A stretch of DNA of 64,000 bases, taken from the NCBI RefSeq assembly GCF_037044555.1, contig NZ_CP146275.1, positions 2,894,501 through 2,958,500 of the forward strand, given 5' to 3'. This DNA is from Pelagibacterium nitratireducens. Lineage in GTDB: Bacteria > Pseudomonadota > Alphaproteobacteria > Rhizobiales > Devosiaceae. This document shows positions 35,533 through 44,200 of this stretch, piece after piece. Position 1 is the stretch's first letter. Each line of letters begins with the position of its first letter. Position numbers and translations under genes: made by a program. Below the pieces are notes generated by a model. It worked only from the letters and a program-made list of their open reading frames with translations, ran no database searches and was not told where the DNA came from.

Positions 35533-35913
35533 TGCTTTCTCCAGTTCTTTCGGGATGCGTCATGCAAAACTGGCACGGCGAGCCCCCTCTCCGATTGAGC
35601 GTCAAAGGCAAATCCCACCGACCGAAGCCGGTGCCACGCTTTCAAATGCGCCGTCCAAATTCCGGCATGCAGCACCCGCCTGCCTCCGGGCTTGGGCCCG
35701 GAACAGTGGCACAGCGCTGGCGATGCCTTGCGTTCAGATCGACTTGGCGATTGCTAAGATGAATCGCGCACGAAGTTTGCTATAGGGAGCGGTTTTTGCC
35801 GTTCGGACTCTTCCCTATCACTGACTACGTAGCGATAGGACTATAATCTTATTCTAGCGAGCGCAATAGGATAAAATACGTAATCCAAATGCGGCATCCT
35901 AACTTATGATAAG
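35533..35913. other. 380-base non-coding AT-rich region
   Basis: No convincing gene. It probably holds the promoter of the FixJ-like regulator. The part 35810-35885 is much more AT-rich than its surroundings and contains CCTATC/GATAGG arms (35814-35819 and 35834-35839) enclosing the palindrome CTACGTAG, a perfect TATAAT on the + strand (35842-35847) and a further imperfect inverted repeat. A hairpin ends the region. A short RNA is conceivable but nothing proves it. Confidence 0.35.
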
Positions 35914-35939
35914 AAAAAGCCCGCCATGGGCGAGCGGGC
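35914..35939 (-). terminator. rho-independent terminator of mscL
   Basis: On the reverse strand GCCCGC, a nine-base loop and GCGGGC are followed by TTTTT; the stem is at 35919-35924 and 35934-35939. It lies 38 bases past the mscL stop. On the forward strand the same stem is followed by CTTTG, a weaker stop signal. Confidence 0.75.
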
Positions 35940-35976
35940 CTTTGTCCATATTTGCTTATTGATTCTGGCCGGGCGG

Positions 35977-36417
35977 CTAGCTTTGAGCCTTGAGAATGTC
36001 GCGGATCTCGGCAAGAAGAACTTCTTCGCGCGGCGGCGGGGCGGGTTCGGCCGGTGCTTCTTCGACTTTCTTTTCGCGCCGCAGCATGTTTATGCCCCTT
36101 ACAAGCATGAACAGCGCAAACGCAACGATGGCGAATTTTACCACCGCATTGATAAACAGACCGATGTTGAGGGTGGCCACGCCTGCTGCCTCGGCAACCG
36201 CCAGGGACGGCACTGCAACACCCTCTGGATTGGACAGCACGATGAACAGGTTGGAGAAATCCACGCCGCCGAGCACCAGCCCGATGACCGGCATGAATAT
36301 GTCGTCGACCAGCGAGGACACGATCGTGCCGAAGGCACCGCCGATAACAATACCCACGGCCATGTCGACCATGTTGCCTTTGACGGCAAATTCCTTGAAT
36401 TCCTGGACGAATGACAT
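35977..36417 (-). CDS. mscL: large-conductance mechanosensitive channel
   Basis: 146 residues. [31 protein letters not shown] is the N-terminal helix and first span; the second span is [21 protein letters not shown], then a charged, proline-rich cytoplasmic tail ([27 protein letters not shown]). It opens under membrane tension to release solutes on osmotic downshock. AGGAGG stands eight bases before the ATG. Confidence 0.97.
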   Translation of the reverse strand: MSFVQEFKEFAVKGNMVDMAVGIVIGGAFGTIVSSLVDDIFMPVIGLVLGGVDFSNLFIVLSNPEGVAVPSLAVAEAAGVATLNIGLFINAVVKFAIVAFALFMLVRGINMLRREKKVEEAPAEPAPPPREEVLLAEIRDILKAQS

Positions 36418-36561
36418 CCCTATGCCTCCTGTCTTTGCTTCCGCTCCCGCGCGGCCTCCGGAAGCTAGCCCCGATTCACGGCCCCTGTCCATTGGGATGA
36501 CTTGACATTTCCGCTCCCGGAGGGCCACGACAGCACTGGTGGGCGGGGTTAGGAGCACCGC

Positions 36562-38175
36562 ATGTCCGATAGCGCAGTTCCAGAACAGCTTGCATTCGAG
36601 GCCGGTTTGACCGGTGCTGTCGACCACCTTCCCTATGGCCTTGCCATATTCGACTCCGAGCTGCTGCTGGCCACCGCAAACACCCGGTATCGTGTCGGCA
36701 TGGGGCTGCCGCAGTCGCTGGTGCTTGCCGGCACGCCACTCGACGACATATTGCTGTTTATGGCGCGGAGGGGCGATCTTGGCCCTGGAACGCCGCAGGT
36801 GGTCGCCGATCAGCGGCGGCGGCTCATAACCGCCGAACCCACGACCCTGACACAGCGAACCAACATTTCGGGCCACCAGCTCGAAATCCACACGGCGCTC
36901 CTGCCCGATGGCGGGCTGCTTATTTCTTTTTCGGATGTGACGGACCGGGCGCGCGCCGAGGCAGCGCTCGAGCAGGTCAATCACACGCTGGAAGAACGGG
37001 TCAACGATCGGACCCGCGCCCTGACCCTTCTCAATGCGGAACTGGAAAAGGCCCGCGCCAAGGCCGATGCCGCCAATCACGAGAAAACACGGTTTCTGGC
37101 AGCAGCGAGCCATGATCTCCTGCAACCGCTCAATGCGGCGCGACTCTATACCTCGACGCTGTTCGAGCGTACGCGCGGTACGCCCACGGCCGAACTGGCG
37201 TCATCGATCGATGCCTCGCTCAATGCAGTCGAGGACATCATGTCGACCCTACTCGACATCTCGCGCATGGATTCGGGAGCGCTAAAGGTCACGCGCACCA
37301 ACATCGATATTCTCGATCTTCTGAAAAAGATCGAGATCGAGTTTCAGCCCCTGGCCGCTGAGAAAAACATCAATCTGCGGGTCGTTGGCGCATCATTCAC
37401 CGTGCGTTCGGACCGTATGCTGCTGGCCCGGGTTATCCAGAACCTGGTGTCGAACGCCATCAAATACACCCGCCCTGGCGGGAGCGTGCTGGTAGGGTGC
37501 CGCCGGCGTGGCGACAGCGTGCGTCTGGATGTCATCGACACCGGCATCGGAATTGACCGTCATCAGCATCAGATGATCTTCACCGAATTCTCGCGGCTCG
37601 AGCAAGGCGCCCGCATCGCGCCCGGCCTGGGGCTGGGTCTGTCCATTGTGCAGCGCATTGTTGCCGCGCTCGACCATCCGATGGAGATCGACAGCACAGT
37701 GGGCAAGGGTTCACGGTTTTCCATCAGCGTCCCGCTCATCGCGATGGCGCCGCGTGCGCCCGATCCGGTCGATGCGCCGCTCGTACGGGAAAGCAGCCAG
37801 CTTGAAGGACTGCATGTCCTGTGCGTCGACAATGAGCGTTCGATCCTCGACGCGATGTCGGGCTTGCTGGAAAATTGGGGGTGCGATGTACGCATAGCGA
37901 CATCGCTGAAGGAAATTGCACAATTGGGGATGCTGGAGGGCTGGGTGCCCGATCTGGTGCTCATGGACTACCATCTCGACCAGACCTCCGGGCTCGATGC
38001 AATCGAGTGGCTCAAGCAGATCGTCGGTGGGCACCTGCCCACGGTGCTGGTAACCGCGGACCAGACACCGGCGGTTCGGCAATTGGCTGAAACGCGTGGC
38101 ACGCCGGTCCTTAACAAGCCGGTCAAACCCGCCGCCCTGCGCGCCCTGCTCAGCCAGATGAGCAAACAGCTTTAA
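36562..38175 (+). CDS. hybrid histidine kinase with C-terminal receiver (NahK-like)
   Basis: 537 residues, no membrane span. A PAS-7-type sensor domain (about 15-130, [20 protein letters not shown] ... [15 protein letters not shown]) and a coiled coil (135-172) lead to the HisKA helix with H184 in [16 protein letters not shown]. HATPase_c covers about 285-393 ([25 protein letters not shown]). A receiver with Asp469 in LVLMDYHLD ends the protein. The [12 protein letters not shown]-box is that of the NahK/ErcS' group of soluble hybrid kinases. Its probable partner is the NarL-type regulator 1.1 kb downstream. Its stop overlaps the convergent tetR gene by four bases. Confidence 0.92.
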   Translation: MSDSAVPEQLAFEAGLTGAVDHLPYGLAIFDSELLLATANTRYRVGMGLPQSLVLAGTPLDDILLFMARRGDLGPGTPQVVADQRRRLITAEPTTLTQRTNISGHQLEIHTALLPDGGLLISFSDVTDRARAEAALEQVNHTLEERVNDRTRALTLLNAELEKARAKADAANHEKTRFLAAASHDLLQPLNAARLYTSTLFERTRGTPTAELASSIDASLNAVEDIMSTLLDISRMDSGALKVTRTNIDILDLLKKIEIEFQPLAAEKNINLRVVGASFTVRSDRMLLARVIQNLVSNAIKYTRPGGSVLVGCRRRGDSVRLDVIDTGIGIDRHQHQMIFTEFSRLEQGARIAPGLGLGLSIVQRIVAALDHPMEIDSTVGKGSRFSISVPLIAMAPRAPDPVDAPLVRESSQLEGLHVLCVDNERSILDAMSGLLENWGCDVRIATSLKEIAQLGMLEGWVPDLVLMDYHLDQTSGLDAIEWLKQIVGGHLPTVLVTADQTPAVRQLAETRGTPVLNKPVKPAALRALLSQMSKQL

Positions 38176-38768
38176 GCACGACGGGCAAGCCCGGCCAAAA
38201 GCGCTTTGAGAACAGTTTCCCATTCGGCTCGGTTTCCCCCGGCCGCAATGGCCAAGGCGGCCCTGTCGAACGCCGACGATATGATCTGGGTCAGCGGGCC
38301 GAGGGGCAGCGGTGGCATCGTTCCTGCCTCGATGGCCATGTCCAATCCCTCCTGAAGGGTGCGCGCGCTGTGACACATATCAATGGCCTCCGCTTCGGCA
38401 TGACCGAGAACGGCCGGCGCATCAAGCAGCAGCAGTCGGGTGCGCCCGGGAACCGCCATAGCGTCGAGATAGGCGCGTCCACCAGCCAGTAACGCATTGT
38501 TCGGATCGGTTCCCTGCGGAGAGGACTGTTCGATCTCAAAGGCTACCGCTGCGGCTTCGGCGTCAACAACGGCGGCAAACAAGGTCTGCTTGTCGGAGAA
38601 ATGGTGGTAGAGCGCGCCTCTGGTCACGCCGGCTTTGCGGACGATCTCAGGGGTCCCGATTTCGCCATATGGCCGCTCGGTAAACAATTGGCGCCCAGCC
38701 GTGATCAGCGCGGCGCGGGTTGCATCCGATCGTTCCTTGTTGCTCCGTTTTGCAGATTCTCTTTGCAT
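38172..38768 (-). CDS. TetR/AcrR-family repressor
   Basis: 198 residues. The N-terminal HTH (about 15-62) reads RAALITAGRQLF, IGTPEIVRKAGVTRGALYHHFSDKQTLFAAV, the family hallmark. The C-terminal ligand domain is unclassified. It is divergent from the VOC gene; two palindromes with CATAC/GTATG arms lie in the 71-base gap, one over its own start codon, so it should repress both itself and the VOC gene. Confidence 0.93.
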   Translation of the reverse strand: MQRESAKRSNKERSDATRAALITAGRQLFTERPYGEIGTPEIVRKAGVTRGALYHHFSDKQTLFAAVVDAEAAAVAFEIEQSSPQGTDPNNALLAGGRAYLDAMAVPGRTRLLLLDAPAVLGHAEAEAIDMCHSARTLQEGLDMAIEAGTMPPLPLGPLTQIISSAFDRAALAIAAGGNRAEWETVLKALLAGLARRA

Positions 38769-38784
38769 ACATGCAGCCTGTATG
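38766..38784. promoter_or_regulatory. TetR operator candidate 1 (over the tetR start)
   Basis: CATACA and TGTATG are perfect 6-bp arms around TGCAGCC. The site covers the tetR start codon (38766-38768), as expected for autorepression. It shares the CATAC/GTATG core with the second site 32 bases away. Confidence 0.65.
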
Positions 38785-38797
38785 TTATTTCAAACTT

Positions 38798-38814
38798 ACA
38801 TACAGACAGTATGT
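38798..38814. promoter_or_regulatory. TetR operator candidate 2 (before the VOC gene)
   Basis: ACATACAGACAGTATGT has perfect ACATAC/GTATGT arms around five bases. It ends 25 bases before the VOC gene ATG and would block its promoter. Confidence 0.7.
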
Positions 38815-38839
38815 TTCTTTTCGATAGAAGGAAAGTCCC

Positions 38840-39265
38840 ATGCACCCCACCAGCTTTTATCCGGTCGTCATGACCGACAATGTGACCTCGTCGGCAGCGT
38901 TTTACGTCGAAAATTTTGGGTTCCGAGTGCTGTTTGACAGCGACTGGTACGTCCACCTGCAATCGAGTGCCGACCCGGCAATCAACTTTGCGGTGCTGGA
39001 CAAATCACACCATACGATTCCGCAAGGGCATCGCGGCCAGACCGGTGGTGTCTTGCTCAGTTTTGAAGTCGAAGATGTCGATGCTCAATATGACCGGCTG
39101 AAAGCGGCAGGCGTGAGCATTGTTCTCGATATCCGCAACGAAGATTTCGGCCAGCGCCATTTCATCGTCACCGATCCCAACGGAGTTCTGGTCGATGTGA
39201 TAAAACCCATTCCGCCCAGCGCCGAGTTCGCTGCACAATACGCTCCCGAGGCATTGCCGCAGTAA
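38840..39265 (+). CDS. VOC-family (glyoxalase/bleomycin-resistance/dioxygenase) protein
   Basis: 141 residues: two beta-alpha-beta-beta-beta modules, opening [25 protein letters not shown] and closing with [20 protein letters not shown]. The metal ligands cannot be fixed by eye; the final Asp-Pro-Asn-Gly and Val-Asp-Val-Ile region is where the last ligand usually lies. Members of this family inactivate toxic small molecules or act as isomerases. The paired TetR repressor suggests induction by a ligand that may also be its substrate. Confidence 0.88.
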   Translation: MHPTSFYPVVMTDNVTSSAAFYVENFGFRVLFDSDWYVHLQSSADPAINFAVLDKSHHTIPQGHRGQTGGVLLSFEVEDVDAQYDRLKAAGVSIVLDIRNEDFGQRHFIVTDPNGVLVDVIKPIPPSAEFAAQYAPEALPQ

Positions 39266-39268
39266 TGA

Positions 39269-39931
39269 TTAGGCCTGTTGATCCTCAACGAGCTGGGCAA
39301 ACTGGCCCTGCTCGATCTTGGCGGCGGCGATCACCGCCTGGGTGCGGCTGTCGACGCTGAGTTTTTGCAGGATTGCCGAGACGTGCGCCTTGACCGTGGC
39401 TTCCGATATGGACAGCTCATAGGCGATCTGCTTGTTCATCAACCCGTCGGAAAGCATCATCAGTACGCGAATCTGTTGCGGGGTGAGCGTTGCAAGCCGG
39501 GCGAGCACTTCGGTCTGCTCGTCCTGTCCATCGAGCGAGACGCCCTCAGGCACCCACAGCCCACCCGCCAGTATGGTGTCGATCGACTCGCGGATGCGAG
39601 CCGCGGATTCGGATTTGGACAAAAACCCCGATGCGCCCAGATCAAAGCACCGCCGAATGACCGAGGTGTCCTCGACAGCCGAGACGATCATCACCGGGAC
39701 TTCGGGGAATTGTGCCCGCAAAAGAAGCAGGCCCGAGAAGCCGCGTACACCGGGCATGTTGAGGTCGAGCAAGACGAGATCACAGTCGCGGTTGGCTTCA
39801 AGCGCCGCACTCAACCCTTCGATATCGCCGGCCTCCTCGAACACCATGTCGCTGTCCCGGCCTTCAAGCGTCTGGCGCAGCGCGGCGCGGAAGAGAGGAT
39901 GATCGTCAACGATGATGATACGGTGGCTCAT
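39269..39931 (-). CDS. NarL-type LuxR response regulator
   Basis: 220 residues. The receiver has the acidic pair in IIIVDDHPLFRAAL, phospho-Asp56 in LVLLDLNMPG, the Thr/Ser switch in MIVSAVED and Lys in GFLSKSES. The C-terminal LuxR HTH is LTPQQIRVLMMLSDGLMNKQIAYELSISEATVKAHVSAIL. It should bind DNA after phosphorylation. The nearest kinase is the NahK-like hybrid, on the opposite strand beyond the TetR/VOC pair. It ends three bases from the convergent VOC gene. Confidence 0.93.
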   Translation of the reverse strand: MSHRIIIVDDHPLFRAALRQTLEGRDSDMVFEEAGDIEGLSAALEANRDCDLVLLDLNMPGVRGFSGLLLLRAQFPEVPVMIVSAVEDTSVIRRCFDLGASGFLSKSESAARIRESIDTILAGGLWVPEGVSLDGQDEQTEVLARLATLTPQQIRVLMMLSDGLMNKQIAYELSISEATVKAHVSAILQKLSVDSRTQAVIAAAKIEQGQFAQLVEDQQA

Positions 39932-40154
39932 TGGGGCGCGGGACCTCGCCGGGGCAGGAACGGTTCTTGAGACTTTTAGACCCCAAGAGTAAACACAATG
40001 GAGATAATGCGAAGATCGTGTCGTGAATCAAGCGTTTGTGGTCATTTGGGCCGATTGAGCGCCGCAAGACGAGCCGGTAGCGCTCTTTCCCGACCACAAC
40101 TGCCCACATCATCGGCCATGCCGGCGGCCTGATTCGACCCTCAACTCAGCGCGG

Positions 40155-40604
40155 TTATATGATATCGCCCCGCCCGTCCGGGTCCTGGGGTTCGGCCAGC
40201 ATGCCTTCGATGATCTGTTCCACCCGGGCCAGTTCGGCCAGGGACTTCTCAATGGCCGAACGCCGTTGCTGGAGAAGATGGCGTTGGTGGTGCACCTTGT
40301 CGAGCGCCCGGCGCAGATGGTCGTACGAGCCGTCGCGCAGATCGTAGGTGTCGAGATATTCCTGGATTTCGCGCAGCGTCAGTCCAACCTGCTTGCCATC
40401 GAGAATGATACGCAGACGCAGGCGGTCGCGGTTTGTGTAGAGGCGCTTATTGCCCACCCGGCGGGGTCGGAGCATGCCCTTGTCTTCATAAAAGCGCAGG
40501 GTCCGATGCGTTATCGAAAACGCGTCGGCAAGTTCGGCAATCGTATAGATTGCCGGCCCCTCGCTCTGGCGCGTTGCGCGGTCCTTGCGGGTTGGTCCGT
40601 TCAT
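40155..40604 (-). CDS. MerR-family transcriptional regulator
   Basis: 149 residues. The winged HTH at about 18-88 reads YTIAELADAFSITHRTLRFYEDKGMLRPRRVGNKRLYTNRDRLRLRIILDGKQVGL; a coiled coil (about 100-140) follows, without the metal-binding Cys of MerR or CueR. The form matches regulators placed near acyl-CoA catabolism genes (LiuR-like), though none are next to it. It is divergent from the PodJ-like gene. Confidence 0.88.
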   Translation of the reverse strand: MNGPTRKDRATRQSEGPAIYTIAELADAFSITHRTLRFYEDKGMLRPRRVGNKRLYTNRDRLRLRIILDGKQVGLTLREIQEYLDTYDLRDGSYDHLRRALDKVHHQRHLLQQRRSAIEKSLAELARVEQIIEGMLAEPQDPDGRGDII

Positions 40605-40832
40605 TTTTCTGTCTTATTTCTACCTTGTCGCTGATCGGCTTGGCGATCTCCCGAACATCACCACGAACGGCGACCGGGCGCAATCCATGCGCACAATTGG
40701 CAGATGGATCAATGCGGAATGCAAACGGGGTTAACGCGATATTTACCATAAACTGTCGAAAGTCAGGCTAGGCGATTCCATCGCCGGAAGCGGTGCGGTT
40801 GACGCACCGTCGGGAGCCTGTCGGAAAGCAAT
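40605..40832. promoter_or_regulatory. divergent control region of merR and the PodJ-like gene
   Basis: 228 bases without a gene. TTAACGCGATATTTACC at 40731-40747 is close to the CtrA box (TTAA-N7-TTAAC, one mismatch). GATTC at 40774-40778, a GANTC methylation site for CcrM, lies between that box and the start of the PodJ-like gene. Both are plausible cell-cycle control elements. Confidence 0.4.
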
Positions 40833-43800
40833 ATGGCGCGAACGAATCCACATCACGACTGGGATGAGCCGCAAACCGCCCTTCGCCGGTCCAACGGGGC
40901 CGAATGGGAAAGCCTGCGAAACGAACTCGTGGCCCTGCTCGATCAGGTCGAAGATCAGGTGGCGACCAGTCAGGCGACGGGGGAGCATCCTGCAACCACG
41001 CCGCCCCATCCGGCACCGCACCAGCCCGATCGCCATTCCGAGGCCCTGCGGAGCGTGCGCCATGCCGTGACCCGGCTTGCCGACCGCTCGTCGGAAGACC
41101 GTCCGGTGATGCGCGAAAGCGTTGTTGACGCAATCAATCAGATTCGGGCGCGCCAGACCGGCAGCGCTCCATCTGCACCCCAGACCGCAGCCCCCATCGT
41201 TCCGGCACCCACCCCGCAGTCCGAACTTTCCGATTTTGCAAAGTCGCTCGATGCCATCGGGGAAAAAATTGCCGGATTTGAAGACCGGATCGGCCAGCGA
41301 CTGGAATCGCTGGGCGAGAAGTCGGACATCGCCGCGCAGATCGACCAGTTGAGCCAGGTCATAGAATTGCTGGCGGGCGCCGTGGGAGAGACCGGCCAGA
41401 TCAAACGGATTGAAGCGCAGATCGGCAACCTTGCCGAAATGCTCGTCTCGGATCGCCAGTCGGAAGAGAATGTTACCTCAAGGCGGATCGAAGACCTCAC
41501 GGCCACGATCGAAAAGCTCGTCAGCCATCAGCTCCAGACCAGCGAACGCGACGCCCAGCAGGCCGCACTGGCCGACGATCGCCAGGTGCAGGCCATGGCA
41601 ACAATCGAGCAGAGCGTTCGGTCCATCTATGACCGCATCGACACCCTCGAAGCCAGCCAGTCGCAGCCATCAGCCGATATCGAGCGGTTGAGCCGGGATA
41701 TGGCAGCACTGACGGAGGCTGTCAGCAAGCCTGCAGAACCGACCAGCCTTCTGGAAAAGATCGACGCCCTGAGCGCGCGCATCTCGACCATCGAAGCGCC
41801 ATCGCGCGACGAAGCAGCAATGCTGGCCGAAAGCGTTTCGGTACTGCGCGACGTCATTGCCCAGACTATCGAACCGCGCTTTGTCCAGCTCGAACAGCGC
41901 CTGGAAACGATGGCAAAGCCGGACGAAACGCCGGCGGTCGATGCCATCGAAGCCCAGTTGCGCCAGATCGCCAGGCGGGTTGATGAAACCGGTGCTCAGC
42001 TCAAGGCTCTTGCCGAGTTGGAGCCCGCCGGTGCTGCGCCCGGTCCCGATCTTGAGGCTCTGGCCGAGATGATTGCGAGCCGGACACAGGGGTTGTCCGG
42101 CCCGGCCGAAGCCGATGGCATCGAGAAGGCCGACCTTGCCGCGCTCGAAGATCGGCTTGCTTCACTTTTTGCGCGGGCAGAAGAGAACGGCACAGAAGCA
42201 CGCAATCTGTCGGGCGTGCGCAATTCAATCGCGCAGGTCGACAACCGGATTGCCCGGCTCGAAGCCATGCTCAACAACAAGCCGGCCGAGCGCCTTTCGG
42301 ATGAACCGACACCCGCCGAGCCTGTGGCCACGGCTCGGTCACAGCCCCGCCGCAAGCCCGAAGATGCCATGCCGGTCGATCCGGCCACAGGTGCAGCGCG
42401 CAGCGTTCTTGGTCAGGCCGTTGTCGAAACAGATGACGAACCGGCAGACATCGAAGATGTCGTCGAGCCCGAACCAAACTTTGCGGTCGATCCTGCTGTT
42501 ATCGACCGGCCGGCCAAGCCGAAATCGAGCCTTACCGAAAGCGAGGGCCCGTTTGAGCCGACCCCGTCCGCGCCTCAGCCCAGTGTCTCCGATGCCACCC
42601 GTGCCAACTTCATCGAAGCCGCACGCCGCTCGGCCCGCCAACCGGCGCTTGACCAGGGTGACGAACCAAAATCGCTGATAGGACGGGCGCTGGCCAGGTT
42701 CCAGCGCGATGAGGCCAACACTGACGCGCCCCACCCAACTCATGATCCTCGCGTGGACGCTGAGCCCGAGCCTGCCGTTGCTACACGGCGCGAGGACGAT
42801 GAAGCCGACGATGCCGAGACCATGGCCCCGGGCTTTTTTGCCCGGAACCGGCGCTCCCTCTTGCTTGGTACGGCGCTGGTTGCCGTCATCGCCCTGGCTG
42901 TACCGCTGGTCGTGGGCCGCATCGCACCATCACAACAGACCGCACCGAGTGCAGACGATGCTCAAGTCGTGACGCCGGCGGAAACAGCCGAGGATGACGA
43001 GCCCGCTGCTGAGGTGAGCGCGACCCAGGCCGACACCACCACGGCCGAGCCCGACCTTGCCATGATGCGTGTAATGGCGGAGACGCAAGCAGATGCCGAA
43101 ACCGAGACGACACCGGCAAATGAACTCATGTCAGATGTCCGAGTCATCGAGCAGCAACCCACGCTCAGCGCTGCCAGTGTAGATACGGACGCATTGACGG
43201 CGCTGCCAACAATTGACCCGGTAACCACCGCCGCTGTCGGACCTGCGAACGGTTACGCTGCCGATTCCGGCAGCGCGGATCTGCCTCCGATCACCGCGCC
43301 AGCATCCATTGAACCGGCTGCACTGCGCGCAGCCGCCGATGAGGGCGATCGCTTCGCCCAGTTCGAGGTGGGCGCCATTCTGACCGAGGGGACGGTGGTC
43401 GAGCAGGATTTCGGCCAGGCGGCTGCCTGGTACGAACGCTCCGCGACCCAAGGGTTCGCGCCGGCCCAATACAGGCTCGGCAGTCTTTATGAAGGCGGGC
43501 GCGGTGTGGAGCGTGATCTCGACATGGCCCGGCTCTGGTACCAGCGCGCCGCGGAAGCGGGAAACCGCATGTCCATGCACAATCTTGCTTCGCTTTATGC
43601 TGGCGGTGAACTCGAAGACCAGGATTTCGCCGCAGCGGCGCATTGGTTCGAGGAAGCTGCCGGGCGCGGGCTGACCGACAGCCAGTTCAATCTGGGCATG
43701 CTTTACGCCCGCGGCCTTGGCGTGGAGCAGGATTTCGAGCAATCCTATATCTGGTTTTCACTCGCGGCCCGTTCGGGCGACGAGGATGCTGCCAACTCGC

Positions 43801-44141
43801 GCGATGATGTGGCCCGTTCGCTCGAATCCGATGCCATTCAGCGGCTCGACGATACAATCGCGGCCTGGGCTCCGGTCGATATCGACATTGCCGCCAATTT
43901 TGCCCCTATTGGCACGTGGGACGAGGCCTTCGACCCTGGTCCGGCCATTACAAACGGTGACGTGATCCTGCGCGTGCAGATGCTTTTGGGTAAACTCGGT
44001 TATGATGTGGGCACGCCCGACGGGATCCCCGGTCCCAAGACGAGCGAAGCCGTTGCGGCCTTCGAACGGGCTGCTGGCATGAACGAAAGCGGCGCCATCA
44101 ATCCACGGCTGCTGGCCGTTCTGGGCAGTCAGCCGGTCTAA
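40833..44141 (+). CDS. PodJ-like polar organizer with Sel1 repeats and PG-binding domain
   Basis: 1102 residues. A cytoplasmic part of about 670 residues is dominated by coiled coil (for example IEDLTATIEKLVSHQLQ, IAQVDNRIARLEAMLNN) with Ala/Pro/Glu-rich spacers. One span (SLLLGTALVAVIALAVPLVV, about 675-697) is followed by a disordered acidic stretch, four Sel1-type repeats (about 830-1000, FAQFEVGAILTEGTVVEQDFGQAAAWYERSA) and a C-terminal PG_binding_1 domain (about 1040-1100). This order matches PodJ, which organises the new cell pole in Caulobacter and Agrobacterium. Overall resemblance is in architecture, so the name is provisional. Confidence 0.85.
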   Translation: MARTNPHHDWDEPQTALRRSNGAEWESLRNELVALLDQVEDQVATSQATGEHPATTPPHPAPHQPDRHSEALRSVRHAVTRLADRSSEDRPVMRESVVDAINQIRARQTGSAPSAPQTAAPIVPAPTPQSELSDFAKSLDAIGEKIAGFEDRIGQRLESLGEKSDIAAQIDQLSQVIELLAGAVGETGQIKRIEAQIGNLAEMLVSDRQSEENVTSRRIEDLTATIEKLVSHQLQTSERDAQQAALADDRQVQAMATIEQSVRSIYDRIDTLEASQSQPSADIERLSRDMAALTEAVSKPAEPTSLLEKIDALSARISTIEAPSRDEAAMLAESVSVLRDVIAQTIEPRFVQLEQRLETMAKPDETPAVDAIEAQLRQIARRVDETGAQLKALAELEPAGAAPGPDLEALAEMIASRTQGLSGPAEADGIEKADLAALEDRLASLFARAEENGTEARNLSGVRNSIAQVDNRIARLEAMLNNKPAERLSDEPTPAEPVATARSQPRRKPEDAMPVDPATGAARSVLGQAVVETDDEPADIEDVVEPEPNFAVDPAVIDRPAKPKSSLTESEGPFEPTPSAPQPSVSDATRANFIEAARRSARQPALDQGDEPKSLIGRALARFQRDEANTDAPHPTHDPRVDAEPEPAVATRREDDEADDAETMAPGFFARNRRSLLLGTALVAVIALAVPLVVGRIAPSQQTAPSADDAQVVTPAETAEDDEPAAEVSATQADTTTAEPDLAMMRVMAETQADAETETTPANELMSDVRVIEQQPTLSAASVDTDALTALPTIDPVTTAAVGPANGYAADSGSADLPPITAPASIEPAALRAAADEGDRFAQFEVGAILTEGTVVEQDFGQAAAWYERSATQGFAPAQYRLGSLYEGGRGVERDLDMARLWYQRAAEAGNRMSMHNLASLYAGGELEDQDFAAAAHWFEEAAGRGLTDSQFNLGMLYARGLGVEQDFEQSYIWFSLAARSGDEDAANSRDDVARSLESDAIQRLDDTIAAWAPVDIDIAANFAPIGTWDEAFDPGPAITNGDVILRVQMLLGKLGYDVGTPDGIPGPKTSEAVAAFERAAGMNESGAINPRLLAVLGSQPV

Positions 44142-44200
44142 GCTTTTATTTAGGCCCGCGTCGTTACACTATCGCCACGGGATGCCTGTATCGGCGCCCT

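Noticed and set aside
36418..37125. Longer reading frame running into mscL from the kinase region
   Set aside because: The extra part lies antisense to the hybrid kinase; mscL has its own AGGAGG and the standard MscL N-terminus.
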